Shown here: positions 51,703 through 62,409 of the stretch, piece by piece
How positions within the stretch are numbered: position 1 is the first letter of the stretch
Layout: each line of letters starts with the position of its first letter
NCBI GenBank assembly: GCA_024663395.1
Contig: JANFAH010000004.1
Location: 3,658,001-3,722,000 of the forward strand
Source of the DNA: Pisolithus tinctorius
Lineage: Eukaryota > Basidiomycota > Agaricomycetes > Boletales > Pisolithaceae
Direction of reading: 5' to 3'
Length of the DNA stretch: 64,000 nucleotides
The notes under the pieces: generated by a model
The model's input: the letters and a program-made list of their open reading frames with translations, nothing else
What the model was told of the DNA's origin: nothing
Database searches by the model: none
Program-made: the position numbers and the translations under genes

Positions 51703-52699
51703 TGTAGGGAGTAGTATACTCCCTGAGGCCGAAATAGGGATGCCAACACCAAAATTCCGCTGTTACCATCCACATCTATCGTCTTTGGAATTATCCCATC
51801 TGCCTCGTGCGCTGCCTTGCCTGTCGAACCTTCGGAGCTCCCTGGTCACACACCAGTCATCATCCTGAAATTCCGTGTCAACCTCAACCTGACATATGTC
51901 TATCCGGAATTCCGCAGTCATGCCGCTTCAACCCTCGCCTTGCCACGTAGCCGGAAAATCATGCAGATCATCAGTAAAAACTCCGGTTACCCCTCTCGTT
52001 CCTTTCCCGCGAACCTTTCTCTGCAAAGCGAGAACCCCTTCCTACCTACGGCCTCTACCCTTCGCGTTCCACTCTACGGTACAGTGTACTCTCGCCCTGT
52101 CAGAAGATACCCATCTTTCCTGTTGTATTTCTCAGTTACTACCTTACAGTTTGTTTTCACACGTTGCTGTATGGCTTTGACGTCTGACACGTTGTCCCCT
52201 TTATTTTTCGGAGTTTTGCTTCTCCCGCCCCACATTTCTCTGATCAGTACCTTACTATCCATGTACTATATATTCCTGCCTCAGCGACGAAATGAGAATA
52301 ATCTCTTTTGGGACCCACATTCTGCGTCTAGTGCGAGTCTAAAGAGTTCAAAGAGTCTTCATGTCCTCTGAGTCCACTGTGTATCTGTGTCTTTGCGTCT
52401 ACTGTGTCTACTGTGTCTTCGTGTCCTTGTTCCATTAGTACTCGTTTGCCTCTCCCGCGCACTTAATTCATCTCGGAGTTACTTCCTTGGTGCAAGATCA
52501 TCGTCCGGAATTTCAAAAGCAAGTCTGTCCCTTCCTTCGACTCTATGGAATTAAATTCCGTGACCCACATTTGACTCTTCGACTGACCCTACCATCGCAT
52601 CCTACGTCTCCTTCCTACTCAGCACCCCTTGGGTCGAGCCTAGGGATTTTCCCTACAGCTTTCCCCTATTCGCACGCTACCCAGAGGTAGTGTCCCACA
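51703..52699 (+). repeat. 3' LTR of the Gypsy element
   Basis: 997 bp, same ends as 42241-43237. Followed by the CCGA duplication. Confidence 0.95.
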
Positions 52700-52703
52700 C
52701 CGA

Positions 52704-53410
52704 GTTGGCAAGTGGGCAACTTCAAGCTTCAAGGGTCTTGCCCTGTCGAATAGCTCACCAATTTTATTGGTTCAACCTTGCGAATCCAGCCAGTGTGGTC
52801 GCAAAAATCGGTGTACATTTCCCGTTGCAAAGTCACTTTGCAGCACTTTACAATTGCATCCAGCACTTTGCAGTTCGAACTGGTTCATGGCCTCAAGGAC
52901 ATCACAGCACTAACATCATCGCTTAGGGCAGGTTCAGGTGGTGTATCGCAGCTCTGTGCATGCTGGCAAGAACCCTTGCCTCCTCCCTTTGTTCCCTCTT
53001 CATTGCCCGATGCTCTTCAAGCTCTTGCTGCTGTCCGTGGCTGTTGAATGATTATTATTGGTGAGTACCTGCCAGCACTGATCTGAGTGTTTCACCCAGC
53101 TGACATGTTGTTATTGCCACTCTCATTATCTGCTTGGTGCTGATAAGCTCTCGAAACCGATCTCCCATTCGCAACTTTGTCCACCATGATGCCTTACATC
53201 GACGAGTGGTCTGCCCAGTCTTTGTCAGCTGGGTGCTGGCTACGTCAGCCAGCTCTTTTTTCGTCACTCCCTTGCTTGACTTCCTCCAGACAAGTTGCCA
53301 CACTCAGAGCATCATGAGAGACTGTGAACTGTGGCTGGTCAGTACTTGATGGCTCTCTTCCCTTCTGGCGCATTGATACACTGTTTGTAATTAGCTTCTT
53401 ATGCCCACAG
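52704..53410. other. 0.7 kb upstream of the nuclease gene, first exon not located
   Basis: Small plus frames (52690-52926, 52778-53047) carry no motif. The first exon of the following nuclease gene should lie here, because 53411 follows an acceptor (cccacag), but I could not find its usual opening. Confidence 0.4.
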
Positions 53411-55132
53411 GAAAACCCTGCACACTCAGCGAGTTCACTGCTGAGTGCTCCGACCTCTCTGGTGACAAGGCAGGTTTGCTTGCTGTGGGGTTTAATGCCA
53501 GGTTAGTGGCCTGCTGTGCTCGGTCCATCTTGTTCCTGACAAATGACACTAGTGCTTGGATGTTCTCACTCCTTAATGTATTCTCATGGTGTCGAGCTGG
53601 TACAGGTCAATCACATGAAATGCCAACCATCTTCCATCGCCTCTCCACCATCTCTCAGATGCTCCTCCACCCCTACTTTGTTTTTGATGGACCAGACTGC
53701 CCTCAAATCAAGAGGGGAAAAGACATCCTGGGCTGGTCTCCTCCATCGCTCCTTGTGCAGCGCTTTCAAGAACTTCTGACAGCATTTGGCTTCGACTGGC
53801 ATGTGGTAGGTCGCTCACTGTGGATCTCGCTCAATGCTAATGCAGCTCACCAGGCTCCAGGAGAGGCGGAGGCAGAGCTCAGCTGCCTTCAGTCATGTGG
53901 GTTTATTGATGCCATGGTGACCCCTTATGATGACGCACTACTGTTTGGTGCAACCTGTGTGTTCCACAGGTGAGTCTGTTCACACGTAGAAACATGGCCA
54001 GTGTGACTGTCTGACTTGCCATAAATGATAGCATCTGTGGGGATGAGGATGTGGAAGTCTACTCGGCAGAAGCCATAGAAAATAGTGCCAGCCTGGAATG
54101 GGGTGATCTCCTTCTGATCACGCTGATGAGCAGTGCAGACAGTGATGTAAGTACTGTATCTGGTACCCCAAATGCATTACTCAGTTCTGTGTGATTTACA
54201 GACAGGTTGCCGCTGGTGCAACACAGATGTTGCCCATTGGTTGGTAGATTATGGCTTTGGAAGGACCCTCCTTGAAGCTGCCATCTCACTCCAGTTTGTT
54301 GAGTTCATGGAATTCGTCGCTAAGTGGTGCGACAATATCTGTGAGGTACTAAGAACAGATCCTCAGCACTTCCTGGGACATAGGTACCACGAGCTCGCTC
54401 GCGTCATCAAGGAGGAACACTTCGAGTTCCCTGACCCTGCCATCCTGGCAATGTATCTGTCACCCCTCACCTCGTGGTCAGATGGTGGACATTCCCCCAT
54501 TACCTGTGTGACATCTCGTCAGCCTAATCTCACTGCCCTGGCAGCATTCTGCTCACAGCGCCTTGGCTGGCCACCGGATACTGTCCAGTCTGCATTGATG
54601 GATGCTTGTGCTGGTGCAGCCATGCGTGCCCTTCTACAGGTGAGTTTCGCGATTATGCCAAATATACTCATCCCATCTCATCATCCACCATATGCAGCTG
54701 CCAGGCAACATCGATGGTGAGGGACTGCGATGTGGCATTCAGGTCAACAGCTATTTCCACAAGTCACTACCTATGTACAGGCTTTCTGTGCCAAGCTGGT
54801 TCCTTCCATTGCCAGTGGAGGTGGATCCGTCAGCCATCATGCATATGTCACCACTGGGTGAGGTCAGTAATGGTAACCCATTCTATGAAGTGGAGGTCCC
54901 TGCAGTTGTGTTGGAATACTCGAGGCATGACTTGGTGCAAGGCACTGTTGCTCTATCGTCCTGGCCATCTTGCATGGAATTGGTGGATGAGGATGCTGGT
55001 CTTCGACCACTTGAGACAATGGTTAACCTTGTTCCACTGATTCCCGAAGCTAGAGTGATTGACTTGACAGGTGGCAAGGACACACTGTGTCTTGAAACTG
55101 GAGATGTTGTTCTCATGCAGAGTGAGGACTAG
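53411..55132 (+). CDS. Rad2/XPG-type structure-specific nuclease (GEN1-like), 5' end unresolved
   Basis: Exons from 53411 (first one partial), 53553-53969, 54032-54146, 54202-54639 and 54698-55132 join in phase. Blocks in order: LAVGFNASAWMFS, YFVFDGPDCPQIKRGKD, LVQRFQELLTAFGFDWH, HQAPGEAEAELSCLQSCGFI (metal-binding glutamates), TPYDDALLFGA, EVYSAEAIEN, GDLLLITLMSSADSD (helix-hairpin-helix position), WLVDYGFGRTLLEAA, FPDPAILAMYLSPLTSWSDG. The C-terminal region ends EARVIDLTGGKDTL. The PIN-like fold of this family cuts flaps or Holliday junctions. Two acidic positions look changed: NAS where DAS is usual, and SADSD where GxDYD is usual. No stop occurs, so it may be an active-site-altered but expressed gene or an early pseudogene. 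Confidence 0.75.
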
Positions 55133-55264
55133 TCACACCTAGTACATGTATTTGTAGTGTTGTATCAGTTCGTGAGTGGCACATTGCGTGCACTATTCAT
55201 CCCATCCCTCACAAACTTTGAAGCTGTCAGCAGTGTACAGATACTCATGTGATGTTATGTCATC

Positions 55265-57090
55265 CTTGGCCAGCTCCAGTCTGATGATGGCTCCCCTGGA
55301 GTTGCAAGCGAGGCTTGACGAAGAACACACTCGCCTCATACAGCACTGTCACATGTTGACTTTCTTTTTCTTTTCCCCCTTCAGATAGTGTTGCTCCCCA
55401 CTTCTCAACAAACTATGGGGTGTGTGCAAGTCTATCTCATTGACTTCCCTGCCCGCTCTCGTTCTTGCGCTGCTCCCCATTATTGTCAACTCGGTCACAT
55501 GCATCCCCCTATCTCCATGCCCCAATATTATCCATCTCATTTATTTCACCTTCCTCGCATACTATATCTGGGGATTGCGCATGGCATGCCTATGTTATTT
55601 CTCATGACTGTCAACTCTGTGATGCCCACAAATCAAAATATGCGCTGGGCTTAGTTGGTGAGATGCAACTTTGTGAGGTATGGTTGAATGCGAAAACCTT
55701 TCTCATGAATGTGTATATCAATGTCTCGCAGATGTCCACCCCCCACCACCGGACGTTACCTCACCTTACCAAGGGCACCCCCAGTCCGGAGGCTAGGGGA
55801 TTCGTGGGGACCTGCATGGACTGACCCCACAGCAGTTCTTTTTCCATGTTGCAACTGGTCGAGAAGGTCTTATCGATACCACTGTTAAACCCGCCTCTGC
55901 AACTTCCTCTGCACCCCCACCTATCCCTGTTGGCATCGAAGATGCGTCAGCCAAAATCATATCCGCATCATCTTTGCAGGGTTACTCCTCAATGGAGCAT
56001 GTACACACTTTGTCATCGAAGGTGAAGATGTTCACGTTCGTGTCACTTGCCATTTGGTAATCAACTTTTGGCTGGGATGGTACCTGCATCCACAACTTCC
56101 TTCACACCCCCCACCTATCCCTGTCGGCATTGAAGATGCATCAGCCAAAATCGTGTCCACATCGTCTTCGCAGGGGTACTCCTTGATGGAGCACGTACAT
56201 ACCTTGTCGTCAAAGATGAAGACATTCACATTTGTGTCACCCACTGTTTGGTAAATGACTTATGGCTCTACATCCATTTCATCAATACTAGATTTGCTTC
56301 CATCTGCCTTTCCGGAGTTTTGTAGATCAGTATCAACGAGAGCCCCCTGGAGTTGGAAACGAAGCCCCATGAAGAATATGCTTGCCTCGCACAAGATCAT
56401 CGTGAGTCATGGTCATTCATTTCCCCCGTGCAGACAGCCTTACTCCCCACTATATGTCTGTCAACTTGCTCATGTCATCTAGAATGCCATTCAGGTCTTC
56501 CCGATCGACTGCTGCAAGCCTAGCAACCTCGAACTAGCATCGTTGTCGACGCAGTCCACCAACTTGCAGAGAGGCTTCTGGCTGTGCTGGGTGATGATGA
56601 ACTTGGTGGGGAGGCGCAGCCAAATGCTTTCTGCATGCAGGTATGAGCCACAACCACTGCCTGCCACTTGTTGGAAGAGTTCCACCTCAACCACAAACTG
56701 TTTGAGTGGGTGCTGGATGAGATCGAGGTAAAGTTCAACCAATCCCCTGTTGTACAATCTATTGGTGAACCAGCTACTCAGATGATCATTAACACCTTCC
56801 ACTACACTGGTGTATCCAGCAAAAATGTTGCACTCGATGCGCCTCATCTGAAAGAAATCATCAACGTTGCCACCAATGTTTCCACATACTTGAAATCCAA
56901 TATCACCTGGGACAGGATGCTGGCGAAGAAGGTTCAATACGTTCAGGCTCAGTGGTAGGAGGTCTTCCCTCCTGGAGTCCTCCAGATTAGTCTTGATAAC
57001 AATTCCCTGGGTGTGAAGCTTGATGAAGAATACACTTGCCTCATACAGGACCGTTGCGAGCTGCAGTCGTTCATTTTCCCTCGCACAGAC
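55265..57090 (+). pseudogene. rpb1: scrambled RNA polymerase II largest-subunit (RPB1) pseudogene
   Basis: Plus-strand pieces match eukaryotic RPB1: [30 protein letters not shown] and [20 protein letters not shown] (55700-55890); SPLELET-like sequence with EEYACLAQDHRESWSFISP (about 56335-56430); AIQVFPIDCCKPSNLELA (about 56490); [20 protein letters not shown] (about 56660); [20 protein letters not shown] then [20 protein letters not shown] (about 56755-56880); and FPPGVLQISLDNNSLGVKLD then EEYTCLIQDRCELQSFIFP (about 56960-57080). Deletions, frameshifts and stops are many. A separate copy of the LDEEHTRLIQ segment sits at 55265-55340, upstream of its normal place. This is a decayed fragment, not the working gene, which must be elsewhere. 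Confidence 0.82.
55896..56254. repeat. direct duplication of ~165 bp inside the RPB1 remnant
   Basis: Bases about 55905-56060 and 56098-56254 are diverged copies (cacccccacctatccctgt-ggcat; ggagca-gta-a-ac-ttgtc) spaced about 192 bp apart. Confidence 0.75.
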
Positions 57091-58275
57091 AGCCTTGCTC
57101 CCCACTACAGGTATGCAAAACTTGACAAAGAGTGCGCTCGCCTCGTACAGGTGTGTTGCAGTCATTTCATTTGCCCTTGCACAGACAACCTTACTCCCTA
57201 CTGCAGGTATTCAATGCTTGATCATTCGCTTCATGTCATACAGGTGTGTTGCAGTCGTTCGTTTTCCCTCACACAGACAGCCTTACTCCCCACTACAGGT
57301 ATCTGAAGCCTGATCGTTTGTTTCCCCTCATGCAGACAGCCTTACTCCCCAACTGCAGGTATGCGAAGCTTGACAAAGAATATGCTCGCCTCATATGGGA
57401 CCATCGTGAGTTGTGGTCATTTGTTTTTCCTTGCACAGACAGCCTTACTCCCCTCTACAGGTATACAAAGCTTGATGAAGAATATGCCCATCGTATGTTG
57501 CAGTCATTTGTTTTCCCTTGCGCAGACAGCCTAACTCCCCACTACAGGTATGCGAAGCTCAACGAAGAATATGCTCGCCTCGTACGGGACCATCGTGAGT
57601 TGTGGTCATTCATTTTCTCTCTTGCAGACAGCCTTACTCCCCACTACAGGTATCTGAAGTTTGACAAAGAATATACCTGCCTCATACAAGACTGTTGTAA
57701 GTTGCAGTCGCTCATTTTCCCTTGCGCAGACAGCCTAACTCCCCACTACAGGTATGCAAAGCTCGATGAATCTTGCAGACAGCCTTACTCCCCACTACAG
57801 GTATCCAAAGTTTGACAAAGAATATACCCGCCCTGTACAAGACCGTTGTGCATTGTGGTCACTCGTTTTCCCTCACACAGACAGCCTAACTCCCCACTAC
57901 AGGTATGCGAAGCTTGACGAAGAATATGCCCGTTGTACATTGCAGTCATTCATTTTCCCTTGCGCAGACAGCCTAACTCCCCACTACAGGTATGCGAAGC
58001 TTGACGAAGAATATGCTCGCCTCGTATGGGACCATCATGAGTTGTGGTCATTTGTTTTCTCTCTTGCAGACAGCCTTACTCCCCACTACAGGTATCCGAA
58101 GTTTGACAAAGAATATACCCGCCTCATACAAGACCATTGTAAGTTGTGGTCGCTCATTTTCCCTCACACAGACAGCCTTACTCCTCACTACAGGTATGCC
58201 AAGCTTGATGAAGAATACGCCTGCCTCGTATGGGACTGTTGCAGGTTGTAGTCATTCATTTTCCCTCGTGCAGAG
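57013..58275 (+). repeat. minisatellite made of a ~102-bp RPB1 segment, about 13 units
   Basis: Each unit reads approximately aagcttgacgaagaatatgc ... gttttccctcgcacag, then acagccttactccccactac agg. Junctions occur near 57087, 57181, 57275, 57334, 57437, 57523, 57626, 57728, 57777, 57879, 57966, 58068 and 58170. The full unit is 102 bp, 34 codons, encoding LDEEYARLVRDHRELWSFIF plus about 14 residues, and shorter units are 49, 59, 87 or 94 bp. Long frames (57246-57815, 57754-58251) run through because 102 is a multiple of three; I doubt they are translated. The LDEEY...FIFP core is the RPB1 segment of the adjoining pseudogene. Confidence 0.88.
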
Positions 58276-58525
58276 CCTTGCTCCTCCCTACTACAAACCT
58301 GTCAAATACATATTCAATACTCTGGCATTACATTAGTACTACTTGACTTGCTGCGCTCTGTAGTACACACATGTTGAGACTTTCTGCTGAGTCCATAAGT
58401 CCACTCATGTATTAGAATTGAAACAAATGACTATTGGACATGGTAGCTAACGCCCCTGTGCTTGTGACTTCACAACTCCCACATTGTGAAGTCAAGTTTG
58501 GGTTCATGATTAACATCCTGTCATA
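58276..58525. other. spacer before the Crypton gene
   Basis: No feature seen; may contain the left end and promoter of the Crypton. Confidence 0.4.
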
Positions 58526-61368
58526 ATGGCCAGGCAGAAGGCATCAACTACCAAGTACCCCACCTCATCTGGGTCCCTGAACAAGCCAAAAAAGAAGGCA
58601 AGGGTGTCTGCTGCAAAGGAACTGCCGAGCTTGCATACTGTCCATCAAATCAAGGAAGCTGGAAAGCAAACTCACCTGCGAGCAGCAAAGATGAGGGTGA
58701 CGTACTTTAGGCATGTCCATCAAGCACGCTCGTGGCTGGGGAGCCACTTTCCAGCAGAGGGGACACCATCAGCTCTGAGCCATGCTGTAGACAACTTGGA
58801 AGTCTACAGTGATCCCAATTTCAAGAATGCATTTGAGCGTGTGCCAAACTGGTGCTCAGATAAGGCATTGGCACTTTACCTTTCATGGAAGGGATTCCAG
58901 GAGAATTGTAGCCAGAGCACGATCGACAGAATTCGAGCAGCATTCAAGATGTTGTGGGATGAGACATGTGTGCTGTGACCACTCATTTTACCCCTGTACT
59001 TGTTGACTAATACCCTTGATGCATTGTTCCTCCCAACAGCGAGGGCACAACATTCCATGGGTGATGGCATCACGACGATGCACGACACCAATGGGAAGGT
59101 AACCTGGTCCTTTCGGCAGAAGTTGACGACGTTGTTGCATCTATCAGGCACAAGGTTAACTCCAAAGGGGCTGAGCAAACGCACTCAGGAGCCATGAAAA
59201 AGGAGTATATGGATCGGATCCTCACCTGGTCAGAATCTCCATGTCCCCTCAATGTCCCATTGCAGTATATTCATCTCGTGATGACAGGCTTGCAAGGGCT
59301 GCCAATGAGTGAGTGCTTGAGTAACAAGGCAAAGCTGACAATCACATGGCACCTTGAATACTTGGCCTGTGGTGCTGTTGCATTCACACTCTGGACAAGG
59401 CAAGTGCTAGCATTCTATCTGTGATGTTAACAATGGTTTTGACAGAAATCCATGATAGGAACTACAAACTGGTGAAATTGAAGTGCAGAGATGTCCAACT
59501 TGATGGGACTGTCATCAATGGCGTGTTCATGAAATACCTGCGAGGCGAGGAACATGCACTCACTATAAACGAGCTTAACACTTACTTTGAAATCCACCTG
59601 AGAAACCGAAAGGGATGGCAGAAAAAGCTGGACAAGGGGATGAGGGAAGCCGACTTGCGAAGTGCGTCCATCCATCTTCATTGTGGCATGGCGACGCATA
59701 TCTGATCTTCTTCCTACCGAAGGTAATCACTATAAGATTTATCCACACCCCGATATGGGCAAGGTGTGCGATGCCTTCCTGTGCCTCGTGTTCTGGATAA
59801 GGTGGGTCGAGCTTGTCCATCTTGACCGGCCGATGGCCGATGAGGACTTCCTGTTTCCTGCTATTGGTGTAAACGGTGTGCTGCAACCGGGCGAGCCACT
59901 TTCCCATGACATGGTGCAGAAGTGGATCAACGAAGCGGTAGTGGGGTCCGGGATTCCTAGTACGTTCTCGACACATTGTTACCGTCGGGGTGGGGCACAA
60001 TACAGATTCATGTTTGCCCCACTGGGGCAGCGATGGACCCTCGCTCGGGTTCAGTGGTGGGGAGGGTGGGCAGAAGGTGAGCATGTGAGTTGGCCTCTTT
60101 CCTATCTGGGTGTGCAGTAGTTGATCAGCATGTGTTGTACTCACTAAACTGACTTCTCTTTTGCTCCACACCACCAATACAGTGCGATATGCTAATGCGC
60201 TACCTGCTTGACGAATTACACTGTTACGAAAACGACCACAGCGATGTGCTGCGACCAGTCTCATGCAAGGCTGATGGTTCATTTGCAGGCGAAGCTGCGC
60301 TCACCAGGCCAGCCTCCACCGAGGCACTCAACATGGCCCATGCATCGCTAACAGCAGATGTGGCCTCACTGCACACGACTGTGAAAGAAGTCCGCCAACA
60401 GCTCAGCAACATGAGCAACTTGGTCGTGAAGGCCCTAACCTTGCCCTTGACATACTTGGCTCGACCTGAAACAGTGTTGCATCAGGTAATGCCAGCAATC
60501 AGTGAGTCCATAGATGCTATAACAATTCTACCATGCCAACTGACTAGCTGCACATATCAGTCCACTGATTGCCTGCACAGACCATGGCCTTGGTGCCTCC
60601 AGCAACCCAGTCTGTTCCTGTCCCAGCTGCCCAGTCCTGCTTAAATGCATTCCCTGTACTTTGGACTGGCACGACCTCATCGTCCCCAGCAATCCAGTCT
60701 GTTCCTGTCCCAGCTGCCCATTTCCATGCACCCGCCTTCAGTTTACAGCCAACTCTCGTGCAGTTCAGGATACCACGAGTTGTCCAGCCATCAGACATCG
60801 ATATCTCCATCCTGACATCCCTCCCTTCTCATGTCGGACTGCAGAGGACCAGCACCTGCCCCTCAGTCCCTCTTCGCATCCCCAATGTGCCTGTCTTGCA
60901 CGTTGACGGGACATGGATGCCAAAATCCGACTCCTGGAGGGACATAGTGCGCCACTGGACAGAAGGCGAGCCACAGCTTGGCCTGTACATTCCACTCAAG
61001 GACTGGCCACACCACCACTGCAATGGGAAGCATGGGCAGCAGTTCAATATGAAGCACCACCAGCGAGGTGTCATCGTGATGGAATTTCTCAATGAGTAAG
61101 TCAGTTTGTTCACGTCACCACCTCCTGAGCTCCTCCTGGCAAACTCTGCCCTCTGAGTCTGATGACATTTCCCCTCAGATTCCAAGGTGATGAGGAAGCC
61201 TTCCTCAAGGCTTATGGAAGTGCTGCCAGTCTAGGACACACAAGACTCCTCAAGGCGATCTTGGATGCTCACAAATGGCATCCCAGAGATGGGGAACGCC
61301 ATCATCGCCTCGCCAATGAAGTCCATGACATTCCTTCGATGGGGCAATCCAGCAATGATCAACAGTGA
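58526..61368 (+). pseudogene. Crypton-type tyrosine recombinase with GCR1_C-like domain, one TGA
   Basis: Starts MARQKASTTKYPTSSGS. The first exon reads to about 58974 and the second (from 59040) has TTFHG, a TGA at 59062-59064, then WHHDDARHQWEGN. Recombinase core: VFWIRWVELVHLDRP (box I Arg), FSTHCYRRGGAQYRFMF (His-x-x-Arg), WTLARVQWWGGWAEGEH and, after an intron, CDMLMRYLLDELHCY with the candidate nucleophile Tyr. A coiled-coil-like stretch, ADVASLHTTVKEVRQQLSNM, follows. The last exons carry WRDIVRHWTEGEPQLGLYIP with LKDWP, as in GCR1_C DNA-binding domains, and end LANEVHDIPSMGQSSNDQQ. Recombinase plus GCR1_C is the fungal Crypton layout. The join near 59400-59455 has a GC-type donor and is not resolved. 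One TGA aside, the gene is complete. Confidence 0.83.
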
Positions 61369-62127
61369 TGCATGTCACACCAGGTCAACATCATTTTGTT
61401 TTTTTCTTCTCCTTCTTAATACTTAAACTACATTGTCATCGTTGTCTTTGCATGCCATACATATTACTGTCATACACGTCGTATGGCAACTTCAATTTTC
61501 ATTTTTTTGGGTCTCTCGAAGTCTGCTAGGTCACTGGAGGTGACATGATCATGATCGTCATTCCGATCCTCCGAAATCACACCATCGTGGTCACACTATC
61601 ATGGCGAACGTCGTCATCAACAATGCGCTGCTCACAAATGGTCTGACCGTAGTACATGTGTGTAGTACATATGTGCGGTGTGTAGGGATTGTATGTGATG
61701 AGCACAATCATCGACGATGCGCTGCTCATGAATGGTCTGACTGTAGTACATGCATGTAGAGATTGTATGTAACGAAATGGGTGATGTGTGAACACACTCG
61801 GTACTCGAACTCACTGCCTACGTGTGAGGCACTTGGTCGCAGTGTCCCCACTACCTACGACACAGCACGATCCCGCGGAAGCTTCCAAGCTGGGGGAAAT
61901 GGAGCCCAATCGGGCTCAATTGTGCTATTGCCAACAGGACATGACCACATACAGCATGCCCAGCTGTGCCAATGATGCCGGCAAGGGGGCCAATGGGGCC
62001 GAGGTGGCTGACGGTGGCTGAGGGGGACCTGATGGTGGTGACGTCACAGGGTTTCCGGCCTCTCAGATCATGTGTGTGCGCCGGCTGTGGTTGGCAGGTC
62101 TGCTTCACCACCACTGCGAATTTCTCG
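61369..62127. other. 0.76 kb without a gene; short direct repeat
   Basis: About 93 bp is repeated in tandem with gaps (gcgctgctcacaaatggtct at 61624 and gcgctgctcatgaatggtct at 61719). No coding frame is supported. Confidence 0.5.
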
Positions 62128-62270
62128 TGCTAAGTATCATGTAAGCATGGAAGAGTAAGCAAAGGAAAAGTCTGAGATGACTAAGCATCCCTGAAGCGCA
62201 ACCCTACCAGAGGATGGATATATATAGGCATCTAGGAAATGTGGAAGTGAAAAGTCTACCAGTCATTACA
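62128..62270 (-). repeat. putative 3' LTR of the chromovirus
   Basis: Begins TGTAATGACTGG directly after the purine-rich tract; inner end chosen at the first plausible CA. Length uncertain. Confidence 0.5.
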
Positions 62271-62409
62271 CTATCCCCTCCTAAGGCTTGACTTCCAGGT
62301 GAGACCAAATAGGATGAACAGTAGTAAATGGTTCCAGCATGGGTGTGAACAAGCTGTCAAAGCTTTCTGATGAGAGGAGAGAAATTTATGGGGGGCCCTG
62401 GGGTGGGAT

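Larger units (their letters stand above)
42241..52699 (+). mobile_element. full-length Ty3/Gypsy LTR retrotransposon with TGA-riddled gag-pol and antisense gene
   Basis: LTRs of 997 bp each at 42241-43237 and 51703-52699 begin TGTAGGGAGTAG and end GTGTCCCACA, flanked by CCGA at 42237-42240 and 52700-52703. The primer-binding site TGGAGCCCACCGCGAGGGG is at 43244-43262 and the polypurine tract gaagaccctgggagg at 51688-51702. Inside are gag, protease, reverse transcriptase, RNase H and integrase in Gypsy order, followed by a 2.1-kb region with a minus-strand gene. Confidence 0.95.

Noticed and set aside
57100..58200. Repeated ctacag/gtatgc as genuine splice sites of many micro-exons
   Set aside because: Sites recur simply because the unit is duplicated; no independent evidence of splicing.
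57246..58251. Long repeated reading frames as a repeat protein
   Set aside because: They arise because the repeat unit is a multiple of three; the array sits in a decayed pseudogene and shorter units shift the frame.
57013..58275. CRISPR-like array
   Set aside because: Repeats are contiguous 102-bp units without unique spacers, and the genome is eukaryotic.
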